Part shown: in pieces, positions 1-7,000 of the stretch
Numbering within the stretch: position 1 is the stretch's first letter
Layout: each line of letters begins with the position of its first letter
Source of the DNA: Chloroflexota bacterium
Lineage (GTDB): Bacteria; Chloroflexota; Anaerolineae; 4572-78; J111
Reading direction: 5' to 3'
DNA length: 11,074 bases
Assembly (NCBI GenBank): GCA_003694775.1
Contig: RFJV01000359.1
Coordinates: 1-11,074 of the forward strand
Translations under genes and position numbers: made by a program
Notes under the pieces: model-generated
Database searches by the model: none
The model's input: the letters and a program-made list of their open reading frames with translations, nothing else
What the model was told of the DNA's origin: nothing

Positions 1-222
1 ATGGACTCGCTGTTCGGCGCGTCCTTCTTCACCCTGACCGGCTTCCACGGCGCGCACGTGATTGGCGGCCTGGTCTGGCTGGTCATTCTGCTGTTCAAGG
101 CATTTGGCGTTCAGGGCGGCTTTTCCAGCAAAGACAACCTGGGCGTGGAAATTTTTGGCCTCTACTGGCACTTTGTGGACATCGTCTGGCTGTTGCTGTT
201 CAGCCTGGTGTACCTGATGTAA
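1..222 (+). CDS. ctaE: Cytochrome c oxidase subunit III, C-terminal part (5' end outside window)
   Basis: This is the last 73 residues of subunit III of a heme-copper oxidase, an integral membrane subunit without redox metals that supports proton uptake and stability of subunit I. The fragment shows the family signature FFTLTGFHGAHVIGG (residues 9-23) and the final-helix signature GLYWHFVDIVWLLLF (53-67), with two membrane segments at about 17-34 and 54-72. The ATG at position 1 is an internal methionine, because full subunit III proteins have several more helices before this motif, so the gene starts upstream of the window. The stop TAA (220-222) overlaps the ribosome binding site of the next gene, so the two are co-transcribed. 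Identification is very secure. Confidence 0.95.
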   Translation: MDSLFGASFFTLTGFHGAHVIGGLVWLVILLFKAFGVQGGFSSKDNLGVEIFGLYWHFVDIVWLLLFSLVYLM

Positions 223-232
223 GGGGAGAAAA

Positions 233-511
233 ATGGACGGACAAAGCAAGCACAAGCACCCAAACTACCTGGCAGTTTTCATTGTCCTGGCAATCATTAC
301 CGCCATCATTACCGGCGTGGAGCTGATGAGCAAATCTTTGCCCATTCCGGTGGAATATCTCAACGTCTTCTATATCGCCATGTCGGTCACCAAAGCCACG
401 CTGGTGGCGATGTTCTATATGCATCTCAAGCAGGACAGCCGGGTATATACAGTGCTGTTCGGGATTCCTGTGCTGTTTGCCGTGTTCTTCATCTTTATGC
501 TGGCGCTGTAG
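233..511 (+). CDS. ctaF: Cytochrome c oxidase subunit IV (caa3-type small subunit, COX4_pro family)
   Basis: This 92-residue membrane protein has three predicted helices (about 11-30, 42-63, 71-90). The order is typical of the bacterial caa3/bo3 small subunit IV family (Bacillus CtaF, QoxD): a His-rich N-terminus (KHKHPNYLAVF), then YLNVFYIAMSVTKATLVAMF, then YMHLKQDS. The subunit has no cofactors and is thought to stabilise subunits I and III. The start is ATG at 233 with the strong Shine-Dalgarno AAGGGGAG (221-228) four bases upstream. It lies 10 bases after subunit III, the usual ctaE-ctaF order. It is the last gene of this plus-strand oxidase segment, since a hairpin terminator follows at 631-668. 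Family assignment rests on topology, length and context. Confidence 0.88.
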   Translation: MDGQSKHKHPNYLAVFIVLAIITAIITGVELMSKSLPIPVEYLNVFYIAMSVTKATLVAMFYMHLKQDSRVYTVLFGIPVLFAVFFIFMLAL

Positions 512-595
512 GAAGCGTACTGCCAGGGTCCGGCGCAGGAGACAGGATACATCCCCAACAGCGGCGCGGCCGTGATTGGCGAGATTTTTAGTCGA

Positions 596-615
596 GTCGG
601 GTCCGGGACCCGCCC
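596..615. repeat. Short GC-rich palindrome related to the one at 3248-3276
   Basis: CGGGTCC-G-GGACCCG (598-612) is a perfect inverted repeat, followed by CCCC. The string CGGGTC...GACCCGCCCC is shared with 3255-3273, which suggests two members of one dispersed palindrome family rather than chance. Confidence 0.45.
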
Positions 616-630
616 CGGCAGATTTGTACG

Positions 631-668
631 AAAGGTAGGGACGAATAATCATTCGTCCCTACCTTTTT
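631..668 (+). terminator. Rho-independent terminator after ctaF
   Basis: A perfect 16-bp stem is seen: AAAGGTAGGGACGAAT (631-646) pairs with ATTCGTCCCTACCTTT (651-666) across the 4-base loop AATC. A run of five T (664-668) follows the stem. The T tract is short, but the stem is long and uninterrupted. The position, after ctaF and before the kinase gene, fits termination of the ctaE-ctaF transcript. It also shares GTAGGGACG with the palindrome at 3248-3276, so it may derive from a dispersed palindromic repeat. Confidence 0.65.
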
Positions 669-826
669 GGTTTCTGTTCGGCTAAAGTCCTGCTCCGATT
701 TGCCGATAATTTGACTAACCCTGCATCCGATTCTGTGGTAAAATGGGGACAGCAGGCATCTGCTCAGCCGCCGGTTAGCGCGGTGTTAATACTCCATCCG
801 GTAATTCTTGACAACCTTCTCAACCT

Positions 827-830
827 GGAG
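827..830 (+). promoter_or_regulatory. Ribosome binding site deciding the kinase start
   Basis: GGAG at 827-830 lies nine bases before ATG 840. The alternative TTG at 711 has no purine-rich sequence upstream (TGCCGATAA). The FHA fold begins immediately after the ATG, so 840 is preferred. Confidence 0.6.
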
Positions 831-839
831 CTGGACGGT

Positions 840-3251
840 ATGTCTCTCTATCTGCTGGAAGTACGGGACAGGAAAATCGTGCGGCGTGTGCCTTTGCAGG
901 AGGCGCGGTACTCACTGGGCCGCGACCCGGCCTGCGACATTGTCTTTTCGTCTGATAGCGTGTCGCGGCGGCACGCGGCACTGGTCCGCGCGGGCGAGTC
1001 GTACAGAATTGAGGACGAGCATTCTACCAACCGGACATACGTCAATGAGCGACCTGCCACCAGGCGGGTGCTGGTCCACGGCGATATGGTCAGCCTGGGC
1101 GATGATGTGACCCTGCTGGTCTACGATGATACATCCGGCGACAGGCCGGAAGACCTGCTGGCGTGGTCGCTGAGCGGCGGGATGTCGGCGCGGGATTTAC
1201 TGCGGCTCAAGTTTGTGGTAGACCGCATCATTGCTCTGGATAACCCGGACAACATCCTGCGCGTCATTCTGAACGACGTGATGGCCCTGGTCGGCGCAGA
1301 ACGGGGATTCATTGCCCTGGTAGACGGCCAGGGCAATCTCCAGCCAGACCGGTGCGTGACCCAGCATATTTCGATGGCAGAGGTCCGGCAGGACAGCGCG
1401 CCCTATTCCCGTTCGATTGTCCGGCAGGTCATCGACACCCGCCGGAGCGTGTTCATCCTCAACACCGAGGATTATCTCCACTCCCTTTCCGACAGCATTA
1501 TGGAACTGTCGCTCAAAGCGGTGATGTGCAGTCCGCTTATTTTTGGCGACAGGCTGTTGGGTGTGCTGTACGTGGATTCGGGCCGGCAGTTTATCGACTT
1601 TTCCGAAACGGACCGCCTGTTTTTTGCTATTCTGGCCGATTACGCGGCCATTGCCATCGAAAATGCCCGGCGGTACGACCATATCCAGCAGTCCAACCGG
1701 CGTCTCCAGGCCGGGATGGAGGAATCCGAGGCCCGATACCATCAGCTGGTGGAGCTTGTACCGGAAGCTATCGCCGTTCACCAGGGGGGCAAGCTGGTGT
1801 ATGTCAACCCGGCGGCGGTGAAACTGCTCAAGGCTCAGCGGCGAGAAGACCTCATCGGGCGGGGCATCTTTGATATTCTGCATCCGGATTACTATGAGCA
1901 GGTCCAGCAAAGGCTTCAGAACAAGGTATTCGCCCAGCGTACCGCCCCTCCGATAGTTGAAAAACTGGTTTGTCTGGACGGCTCGGTGATTGAGGCGGAG
2001 ATTTCTGCCGCGGCCATTATGCACCAACAGCAACCGGCGGTGCTGGTTGTAGCCCGCGACGTCACCGAGCGCCGGCGGATGGAAGCCATTTTACAGCGCT
2101 CCCAGCGCCTGGAATCGGTGGGGATGCTGGCAGGCGGCATCGCCCACGATTTCAACAACGCCCTGCAGTCTATCCTGGGGAACGTGATGCTGGCCCGTGC
2201 CCATGCCGCCAATGCCGAGCTGGTCGCCGAAAGTCTGGAGCGGGTCGAGCGGGCCATCCAGCGGGCCATCAGCCTGACCCGCCAACTGCTGACCTTCTCC
2301 CGCGGCGGTGCACCGGTTACCAAAGCCGGCTCTATCAGGAAGCTGGTCGAGGAGACGGTGGCCTTTGCCCTGCACGGGAGCAGTATTGCCTACCGGCTGG
2401 ATATTGCGGATGATGTCCCTCTGGTAGAGATGGATGCGGACCAGATTCACCACGTTATCCACAACCTGGTGCTGAACGCCAAGCAGGCTATGCCGAACGG
2501 CGGCTGTATTACCGTCTCTGCCCGCCCGGTTGAAGTAAAGGAGGACACCCCAATAGGGATGCTGGAACCGGGGCTGTATGTGCAGATTGTTGTGCGGGAC
2601 GAAGGAACCGGTATCCCCGCCGATGTTCTGGACCGGGTGTTCGACCCGTACTTCACCACCCGGCCCGACGGTGCGGGCCTGGGCCTGGCGACCTGCTATT
2701 CGATTGTCCGCAAGCATAACGGGTACATCGAAATCGAGTCTGAGGAGGGGCAGGGAACAGCGGTTACCTTCTACCTGCCTGCCGCCCCCCAAACCGCCGA
2801 GACCCCGGCAGACGGCACGGCGGAAAACATGCCGTCGGAGCTTCATCACCGCATTCTGGTAATGGACGATGAGGAAACGGTCCGGGATGTGATTGTCTCG
2901 ATGCTGAAATATCTGGGGTGTGAAGTGGTGGCCGTACCCCACGGGGAGGCCGCGGTGGCGGCTTTTGAGCAGGCCCGGAAAGAAGGCCAGCCCTTCGACG
3001 CGGTGATGCTGGACCTGACCATCCGCGGCGGCATGGGCGGCGAGGAAACCCTCAAGCATCTGCGGGCTATCGACCCGTCGGTGCCGGCGATTGTTGCCAG
3101 CGGCTACAACACGCGGGATGTAATGGCCAACCCTGCCGCGTACGGTTTTCAGGGGGTGCTGGTCAAACCGTTTGATACCCGGAAGATGGTCCAGGTGCTC
3201 CGGGATGTCCTTGCAGACGTTCAGCCGGCAGAAGCCGTGCCGAAAAAGTAG
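840..3251 (+). CDS. Cytosolic hybrid sensor histidine kinase, FHA-GAF-PAS-HisKA-HATPase-REC
   Basis: This 803-residue protein has no signal peptide or membrane helix. Domains in order are: FHA (about 4-95; SLGRDPACDI, SRRH at 42-45, STNRTYVN), GAF (127-277; ending SPLIFGDRLLGVLYVDS and AAIAIENARRY), PAS (297-407), HisKA with phospho-acceptor H436 in GGIAHDFNN, HATPase (N box NLVLNAKQAM, G1 DEGTGI at 587-592, FDPYFTT, G2 GAGLGLA at 611-617) and C-terminal REC. The REC domain keeps the acidic pair D676/D677, phospho-acceptor D725 (MLDLTIRGGMGG), S754 and K776. All catalytic residues are present. The FHA domain implies binding of a phosphothreonine partner, while GAF and PAS are likely ligand or redox sensors. 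REC has no attached output domain, so the phosphate presumably moves on to a partner not encoded here. Transcription converges on the coxB operon. Control of oxidase genes is only an inference from position. Confidence 0.93.
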   Translation: MSLYLLEVRDRKIVRRVPLQEARYSLGRDPACDIVFSSDSVSRRHAALVRAGESYRIEDEHSTNRTYVNERPATRRVLVHGDMVSLGDDVTLLVYDDTSGDRPEDLLAWSLSGGMSARDLLRLKFVVDRIIALDNPDNILRVILNDVMALVGAERGFIALVDGQGNLQPDRCVTQHISMAEVRQDSAPYSRSIVRQVIDTRRSVFILNTEDYLHSLSDSIMELSLKAVMCSPLIFGDRLLGVLYVDSGRQFIDFSETDRLFFAILADYAAIAIENARRYDHIQQSNRRLQAGMEESEARYHQLVELVPEAIAVHQGGKLVYVNPAAVKLLKAQRREDLIGRGIFDILHPDYYEQVQQRLQNKVFAQRTAPPIVEKLVCLDGSVIEAEISAAAIMHQQQPAVLVVARDVTERRRMEAILQRSQRLESVGMLAGGIAHDFNNALQSILGNVMLARAHAANAELVAESLERVERAIQRAISLTRQLLTFSRGGAPVTKAGSIRKLVEETVAFALHGSSIAYRLDIADDVPLVEMDADQIHHVIHNLVLNAKQAMPNGGCITVSARPVEVKEDTPIGMLEPGLYVQIVVRDEGTGIPADVLDRVFDPYFTTRPDGAGLGLATCYSIVRKHNGYIEIESEEGQGTAVTFYLPAAPQTAETPADGTAENMPSELHHRILVMDDEETVRDVIVSMLKYLGCEVVAVPHGEAAVAAFEQARKEGQPFDAVMLDLTIRGGMGGEETLKHLRAIDPSVPAIVASGYNTRDVMANPAAYGFQGVLVKPFDTRKMVQVLRDVLADVQPAEAVPKK

Positions 3252-3276
3252 GGACGGGTCTCAGACCCGCCCCTGC
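3248..3276. repeat. Palindromic repeat between convergent genes, possible bidirectional terminator
   Basis: An imperfect hairpin of about 12 pairs with one A-C mismatch, one G-U wobble and a 3-base loop is visible. The core is CGGGTC (3255-3260) pairing with GACCCG (3264-3269), extended by GGG/CCC and flanked by GTA. It includes the kinase stop codon (3249-3251) and lies four bases from the stop of the opposing gene (3280). There is no T run, so intrinsic termination is uncertain. The core resembles the palindrome at 596-615. Confidence 0.5.
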
Positions 3277-3279
3277 CCG

Positions 3280-3483
3280 CTACTCCTCCGGAATCGGCGG
3301 CTCGATGACCCAGCCCACCGCCGCGGTCAGGGTGATGACCACCCCAATGATGACCATCACAATATTCAGGGCCAGTCCGGCCACAATCAGGCCAAAGCCA
3401 ATCGCCAGCACCAGCGGCCAGTAGCTGTTGGCCGGGAGATGAATATCTTCCGGTTTGACCTGTGCTTTTTCCACGTCAGACAT
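3280..3483 (-). CDS. Small two-helix membrane protein of the cytochrome oxidase operon (probable subunit IV-like)
   Basis: This 67-residue protein has a polar N-terminus and two hydrophobic helices (about 22-39 and 41-59), and ends in an acidic tail (EPPIPEE). The stretch HLPANSYWPLVLAIGFGL and the later GWVIEP resemble short subunit IV-like proteins, or C-terminal tails of subunit I, found in oxidase clusters of Chloroflexota and Actinobacteria. That resemblance is from memory of the family, not a search. The start ATG (3483) has GGAG at 3491-3494, seven bases away. It is the last gene of the minus-strand operon, 45 bases after the 42-residue gene, and ends at a palindrome facing the kinase gene. 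It probably stabilises or helps assemble the oxidase and has no visible cofactor ligands. Confidence 0.7.
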   Translation of the reverse strand: MSDVEKAQVKPEDIHLPANSYWPLVLAIGFGLIVAGLALNIVMVIIGVVITLTAAVGWVIEPPIPEE

Positions 3484-3528
3484 AGTTTTGCTCCAGTTAT
3501 TCGTAAATTCGTGGGTGTGTCTGCCCGG

Positions 3529-3657
3529 CTACCTGAACAGCACCGCCGGGGCGTACATATTGAACCAGACCACCGCGGCCAGGGCCGACAGCAAAGCCAT
3601 CACCACCAGCCCGGCGGCCAACTGCTTGTTTTTCCGGGCAGTATTTTTGTCTGTCAT
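3529..3657 (-). CDS. 42-residue single-helix membrane protein in the oxidase operon
   Basis: I do not recognise this gene with certainty. It encodes 42 residues: a basic, polar N-terminus (MTDKNTARKNKQ), one hydrophobic helix (about 13-32) and a short aromatic C-terminus (WFNMYAPAVLFR). By the positive-inside rule the N-terminus should be cytoplasmic. Coding is supported by a strong Shine-Dalgarno GGAGG (3663-3667) five bases before ATG 3657, by its position 17 bases after the ctaB stop, and by same-strand placement between two oxidase genes. The shape recalls the very small assembly or accessory proteins found in other cytochrome oxidase operons, and also the single N-terminal helix of CtaG, but it lacks the copper-binding periplasmic domain of CtaG. 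An oxidase-associated role is inferred from context only. Confidence 0.72.
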   Translation of the reverse strand: MTDKNTARKNKQLAAGLVVMALLSALAAVVWFNMYAPAVLFR

Positions 3658-3674
3658 TTTGACCTCCATCCCGG

Positions 3675-5015
3675 CTACAGCGCCCTGTCGACCGCCATGG
3701 CCACAAAAAGCAGGGCCAGATAAGCCTGCGAGTATTTATACAGCCGTTTGCTGACCGGCTTGCTGTAGCTCCGCCACAGCTTCCAGGCCAGAACCAGAAA
3801 CATCAGCCCCAATCCCCCGGCGACCAGCAGATACAGCCAGCCGAACATCCCCACCGACACCGGCAGAAGGGTCAGGGCGACCAGCAGGAGCGTGTACAGA
3901 AAAATCTGGTAGGTAGTTTCCCGCTCGCCGACCACCACCGGAAGCATCGGCACCCGCGCCCTGGCATAGTCCTTTTTGACCAGCAGAGCCAGCGCCCAGG
4001 TATGCGGCGGGGTCCAGAAAAAGATGATGGCAAACAGGTACAGCGCGCCCAGGTCCAGCCGGTTTGTCACCGCGGTCCAGCCGACCAGCGGTGGAATGGC
4101 TCCAGCCGCGCCGCCGATGATGATGTTGTGAATGGTGTTCCGCTTCAGGTACAGGGTGTAGAAGAAAACGTAGTAGATAATCCCCAGCGTGCTGAGGGCC
4201 GCGCTTAGCGGATTGACAAACACCACAAACACCAGAAATGAGGCCGTACTGAGGGCCAGGCCAAAAAAGAGGGTCTCTTCGGGCGTGACCAGCCCCGTGA
4301 CGGTAGGCCGGCGAGAGGTGCGGGACATCGTGCCGTCTATATCGCTGTCGATGTAGCTGTTCAGCACGCTGGCCCCGCCGGCAGACAGTGCCCCTCCCAG
4401 CAGGGTGTACAGCAGGAGCGGCATGTCGGGCAGACCGCCCTGGGCAATAAACATTGCCCCGGCTGTGGTGATGAGCAACAGCACCAGAATCCACGGCTTG
4501 GTCAGCCGGAAGTAGACCCCTGCCTTCTGCCGGGGAGAGACCTCCGGGGCCGGACCGGTCGCCGAAACGGGCAGGGTGTGAAACCGGCGGTAAACCGTCC
4601 GCAGAAGGGCCGCGGCCACTGCCGCAATGATACCGCTCAATCCCAGATGGACCGGCCCCAGCCGTCCGGCCAGACCTTCTACCGCGTTCAGCCCGCCAAC
4701 GCCAATCTGGAGCAGATACAGCCACCCCAGCGCGGCAGACCAGCGCCGCAGGCCGGTCTGGTTGGCGTACTGCCGGCGGGTGATGAGCACCGCGCCGGCA
4801 ATCAGCACTCCTACGACCACCACACTGAAGCGGTGGCCCAGATTGATGACCTCCGGCAGGCCGACCTGCCGGGGAAAGATTTCACCCTGGCAAAGCGGCC
4901 AGTCCGGGCAGGCCGCCGTACTGCCGGTCACGGAGACCAGCAGGCCGGTCAGCAGGAGCAGGCCGGTCGCCAGGACGGTCAGCCAGAGATAACGCAGAAA
5001 AGTTCGTGGATACAT
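3675..5015 (-). CDS. ctaB: Fusion of half-size heme A synthase (CtaA/COX15-like) to heme O synthase (CtaB)
   Basis: This 446-residue polytopic membrane protein has two enzymes in one chain. Residues 1-145 are CtaA-like: four helices (about 6-28, 59-79, 92-111, 121-141), the loop CPDWPLC with C36 and C42, and candidate heme-ligand histidines H61 (NLGHRF) and H123 (GPVHLG). Standard CtaA has eight helices and four such histidines, so the second half is absent. Residues 166-446 are protoheme IX farnesyltransferase (UbiA superfamily), with the prenyl-diphosphate/Mg motif NSYIDSDIDGTMSRTSRRP (219-237), HNIIIGGAAGAIPPLVGW and FFWTPPHTWALALLVKKDY. CtaB turns heme b into heme o and CtaA oxidises heme o to heme a, so the fusion would couple both steps beside CoxA. 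ATG 5015 is used because the CtaA helix starts directly after it and it lies 11 bases after the coxA stop; upstream sequence in this frame overlaps coxA. Confidence 0.93.
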   Translation of the reverse strand: MYPRTFLRYLWLTVLATGLLLLTGLLVSVTGSTAACPDWPLCQGEIFPRQVGLPEVINLGHRFSVVVVGVLIAGAVLITRRQYANQTGLRRWSAALGWLYLLQIGVGGLNAVEGLAGRLGPVHLGLSGIIAAVAAALLRTVYRRFHTLPVSATGPAPEVSPRQKAGVYFRLTKPWILVLLLITTAGAMFIAQGGLPDMPLLLYTLLGGALSAGGASVLNSYIDSDIDGTMSRTSRRPTVTGLVTPEETLFFGLALSTASFLVFVVFVNPLSAALSTLGIIYYVFFYTLYLKRNTIHNIIIGGAAGAIPPLVGWTAVTNRLDLGALYLFAIIFFWTPPHTWALALLVKKDYARARVPMLPVVVGERETTYQIFLYTLLLVALTLLPVSVGMFGWLYLLVAGGLGLMFLVLAWKLWRSYSKPVSKRLYKYSQAYLALLFVAMAVDRAL

Positions 5016-5026
5016 TTCTAATCTTT

Positions 5027-6898
5027 CTACTGAGCCGGGGCGGCAGCCGCGGCGGGCGGCTGGGATGGCTGTCCGGTGGTGGTCTGTCCCTTCAGCCGCA
5101 GGTCGCGGGCCGGACGGTCGCTGTGGACTTCCGGGATTTCCAGGAAGTTGTAGGCCGGCGGCGGAGAACTGACCACCCACTCCAGGGAGTTGCCCAGCCA
5201 GGGGTCGGCGGGGGCTTTTTTGCCGCGCACAAAGGCATAGCCCACGTTCCACAGCAGGGGGAAGATAGAAGCGGCCACCAGAAAAGCACCAATCGTTGCC
5301 AGCAGGTTGTACGGTTCCCAGCCCAGGCCGGCGGGATAGTCGGCAATACGGCGGGGCATGCCCAGCAGGCCCAAAATGTGCATCGGGAAGAAGGTCAGGT
5401 TGAAGCCGATGAACATCAGCCAGAACTGCATTTTACCCAGAGTTTCGTTCAGCATCCGCCCGGTGATTTTGGGGAACCAGTAGTAGATACCGGCAAACAG
5501 GCCCATTACACTGCCGCCGAACAGCACGTAATGCAGATGGGCCACCACGTAGTAGGTGTCGTGCACCTGCGTGTCGATGGGCACGTTCGACAGGAACACG
5601 CCGCTGATACCGCCGATGGTGAAGGTCACAATGAAGCCGGCGGCAAACAGGAACGGCGTTTTGAACTCAATCGACCCGCCCCAGAGGGTGAAAATCCAGC
5701 TAAAGATTTTGACCCCCGTCGGCACGGCGATGGTCATGGTAGCCAGCATAAAGAACAGCTGGAGGCCGGTGCCGATGCCGGCTACAAACATGTGGTGCGC
5801 CCAGACGGCAAAGCCCAGCACGGCGATAGCTACCGTGGAGTAGGCAATCATCTTGTAGCCGAAGATAGGCTTGCGGGCAAAGACGGGCAGTACCTCAGAC
5901 ACCACACCCATCGCCGGTAAAATCATAATGTAGACCGCGGGATGGGAGTAGAACCAGAACATATGCTGCCACAGCACCGGGTCGCCCTGCATTCCGAAGA
6001 AGCCGGCCCCCAGTGCTCGCTGGATGAAGAGCAGGGTCAGAGCCGCGGCCAGGGCCGGAGTGGCAAACAGAATCATAATCGACTGCACCAGCACGGTCCA
6101 GGTAAAGAGGGTCATCCGGTGCAGGGTCATTCCCGGAGCGCGCATGTTGAGGATGGTCACCACAAAGTTGATGGCCCCCAGGATGGAGGATGTCCCCACA
6201 GTGTAGATGCCCAGCGCCCACAGGTCCATACCCGGCCCCTGGGAGTAAAGCTTGGTGGACAGCGGGGCGTAGGCGGTCCAGCCGCCAGACGCGCCGCCAA
6301 AGAAAAAGCTGGCATACAGAATAATCCCGCCGACCACAAACAGCCACAGCCCCAGCGCATTCAGCCGGGGGAAGGCCATATCCCGCGCCCCCACCTGGAG
6401 CGGCACGATGTAGTTCGCCAGCCCGGCCAGCATCGGGATAATCGCCAGGAAAATCATCGTGGTGCCGTGCATGGTGAAGAACTCGTTGAACCGGTCGGCG
6501 GTCAGAATTTGCAGGCCGGGGAGGGCCAGTTCGGCCCGGATGAACAGGGCCAGCACCCCGCCGAACAGGAAGAAGAAAAAGGCAAACACAAAATACATGA
6601 TGCCGATTTTCTTGTGGTCAACGGTGGTCAGCCAGTCCCAGAGGCCCTGGTTGTAGTAGCTCCGTTCTTTACGGGACGGGGCTTCTTTGGGCCAGTCGAA
6701 CAGGTGCAGGTTCAGCGGCCCGTCCAGGAAAAGGACCAACAGCGCGGCTGCAAAAACCGCCACCAGGGTCAGGTTGGTAAAACCGTACAGCCGGTACGGC
6801 GCTTGCAGAACGCCGACCATCACGCCCCACGATACCCCGTACCCTACCAGTAAACTGATGAGCGCGGTAATGATTAATCGCTTGCTGGGATGTCTCAC
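5027..6898 (-). CDS. ctaD: Cytochrome c oxidase subunit I (A2-type heme-copper oxidase catalytic subunit)
   Basis: This 623-residue protein is the catalytic subunit that reduces O2 to water and pumps protons. The ligands are present: H144 (FTMHGTTMIF) and H456 for low-spin heme a, H454 for heme a3 (HDTYYVVAHLHYV), and H319, H368 and H369 for CuB, with Y323 positioned for the His-Tyr crosslink. The K-channel residues T394 and K397 are in VPTGVKIFSW. The helix VI motif is YSHPAVY, not GHPEVY, so the usual Glu is missing, as in A2-type oxidases. Canonical sequence begins at about residue 86 (LWDWLTTVDHKKIG); before it is an extension with two extra helices (11-30, 43-60). The C-terminus is ordinary (SLEWVVSSPPPAYNF) with a short Pro/Ala tail and no subunit III fusion. 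The start is GTG 6898 with AAGGGAG (6908-6914) nine bases upstream. It follows coxB in one operon. Confidence 0.97.
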   Translation of the reverse strand: MRHPSKRLIITALISLLVGYGVSWGVMVGVLQAPYRLYGFTNLTLVAVFAAALLVLFLDGPLNLHLFDWPKEAPSRKERSYYNQGLWDWLTTVDHKKIGIMYFVFAFFFFLFGGVLALFIRAELALPGLQILTADRFNEFFTMHGTTMIFLAIIPMLAGLANYIVPLQVGARDMAFPRLNALGLWLFVVGGIILYASFFFGGASGGWTAYAPLSTKLYSQGPGMDLWALGIYTVGTSSILGAINFVVTILNMRAPGMTLHRMTLFTWTVLVQSIMILFATPALAAALTLLFIQRALGAGFFGMQGDPVLWQHMFWFYSHPAVYIMILPAMGVVSEVLPVFARKPIFGYKMIAYSTVAIAVLGFAVWAHHMFVAGIGTGLQLFFMLATMTIAVPTGVKIFSWIFTLWGGSIEFKTPFLFAAGFIVTFTIGGISGVFLSNVPIDTQVHDTYYVVAHLHYVLFGGSVMGLFAGIYYWFPKITGRMLNETLGKMQFWLMFIGFNLTFFPMHILGLLGMPRRIADYPAGLGWEPYNLLATIGAFLVAASIFPLLWNVGYAFVRGKKAPADPWLGNSLEWVVSSPPPAYNFLEIPEVHSDRPARDLRLKGQTTTGQPSQPPAAAAAPAQ

Positions 6899-6922
6899 AG
6901 TTGCTTGCTCCCTTGAAATATA

Positions 6923-6994
6923 GTTGGTTAGTTGGAGAGTTGGTTAGTTTGGGAGTTGGTGAGTTGGAGAGTTGGAGAGTTGAAGAGTTTAGTA
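6923..6994. repeat. Tandem array of nine 8-bp units, consensus GTTGGAGA
   Basis: Nine consecutive octamers are readable without slippage: GTTGGTTA, GTTGGAGA, GTTGGTTA, GTTTGGGA, GTTGGTGA, GTTGGAGA (twice), GTTGAAGA and GTTTAGTA. All begin GTT and most differ from the consensus at one to three positions. The array fills the coxB-coxA spacer upstream of the coxA ribosome binding site and is read as its complement in the operon mRNA. Confidence 0.9.
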
Positions 6995-7000
6995 TGATTA

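Larger units (their letters stand above)
512..839 (+). other. Non-coding spacer between ctaF and the sensor kinase gene
   Basis: These 328 bases hold no convincing gene. They contain a small GC-rich palindrome (598-612), a long terminator hairpin (631-668), and the presumed leader of the kinase gene. A TAAAAT at 739-744 could be a -10 element, but no good -35 is found at the right distance. The kinase reading frame stays open back to a TTG at 711, but that part does not look like protein. Confidence 0.5.

Noticed and set aside
200..652. 150-residue open frame on the minus strand
   Set aside because: It overlaps ctaF and the terminator, and its composition is that of a shadow of the membrane protein genes (His/Gln/Arg-rich).
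711..839. Longer kinase start at TTG 711
   Set aside because: The added 43 residues have no domain character, there is no ribosome site, and the FHA domain begins right after ATG 840, which has GGAG nine bases upstream.
808..843. TTGACA at 808-813 as a -35 box
   Set aside because: No -10-like sequence occurs 16-18 bases downstream, and it lies too close to the chosen start codon.
2091..3059. 322-residue open frame antisense to the kinase
   Set aside because: The plus-strand frame has full kinase and receiver motifs; the antisense frame is a GC-rich shadow without known features.
5942..6853. 303-residue open frame antisense to coxA
   Set aside because: Low-complexity Gln/His/Gly-rich shadow of a certain gene.
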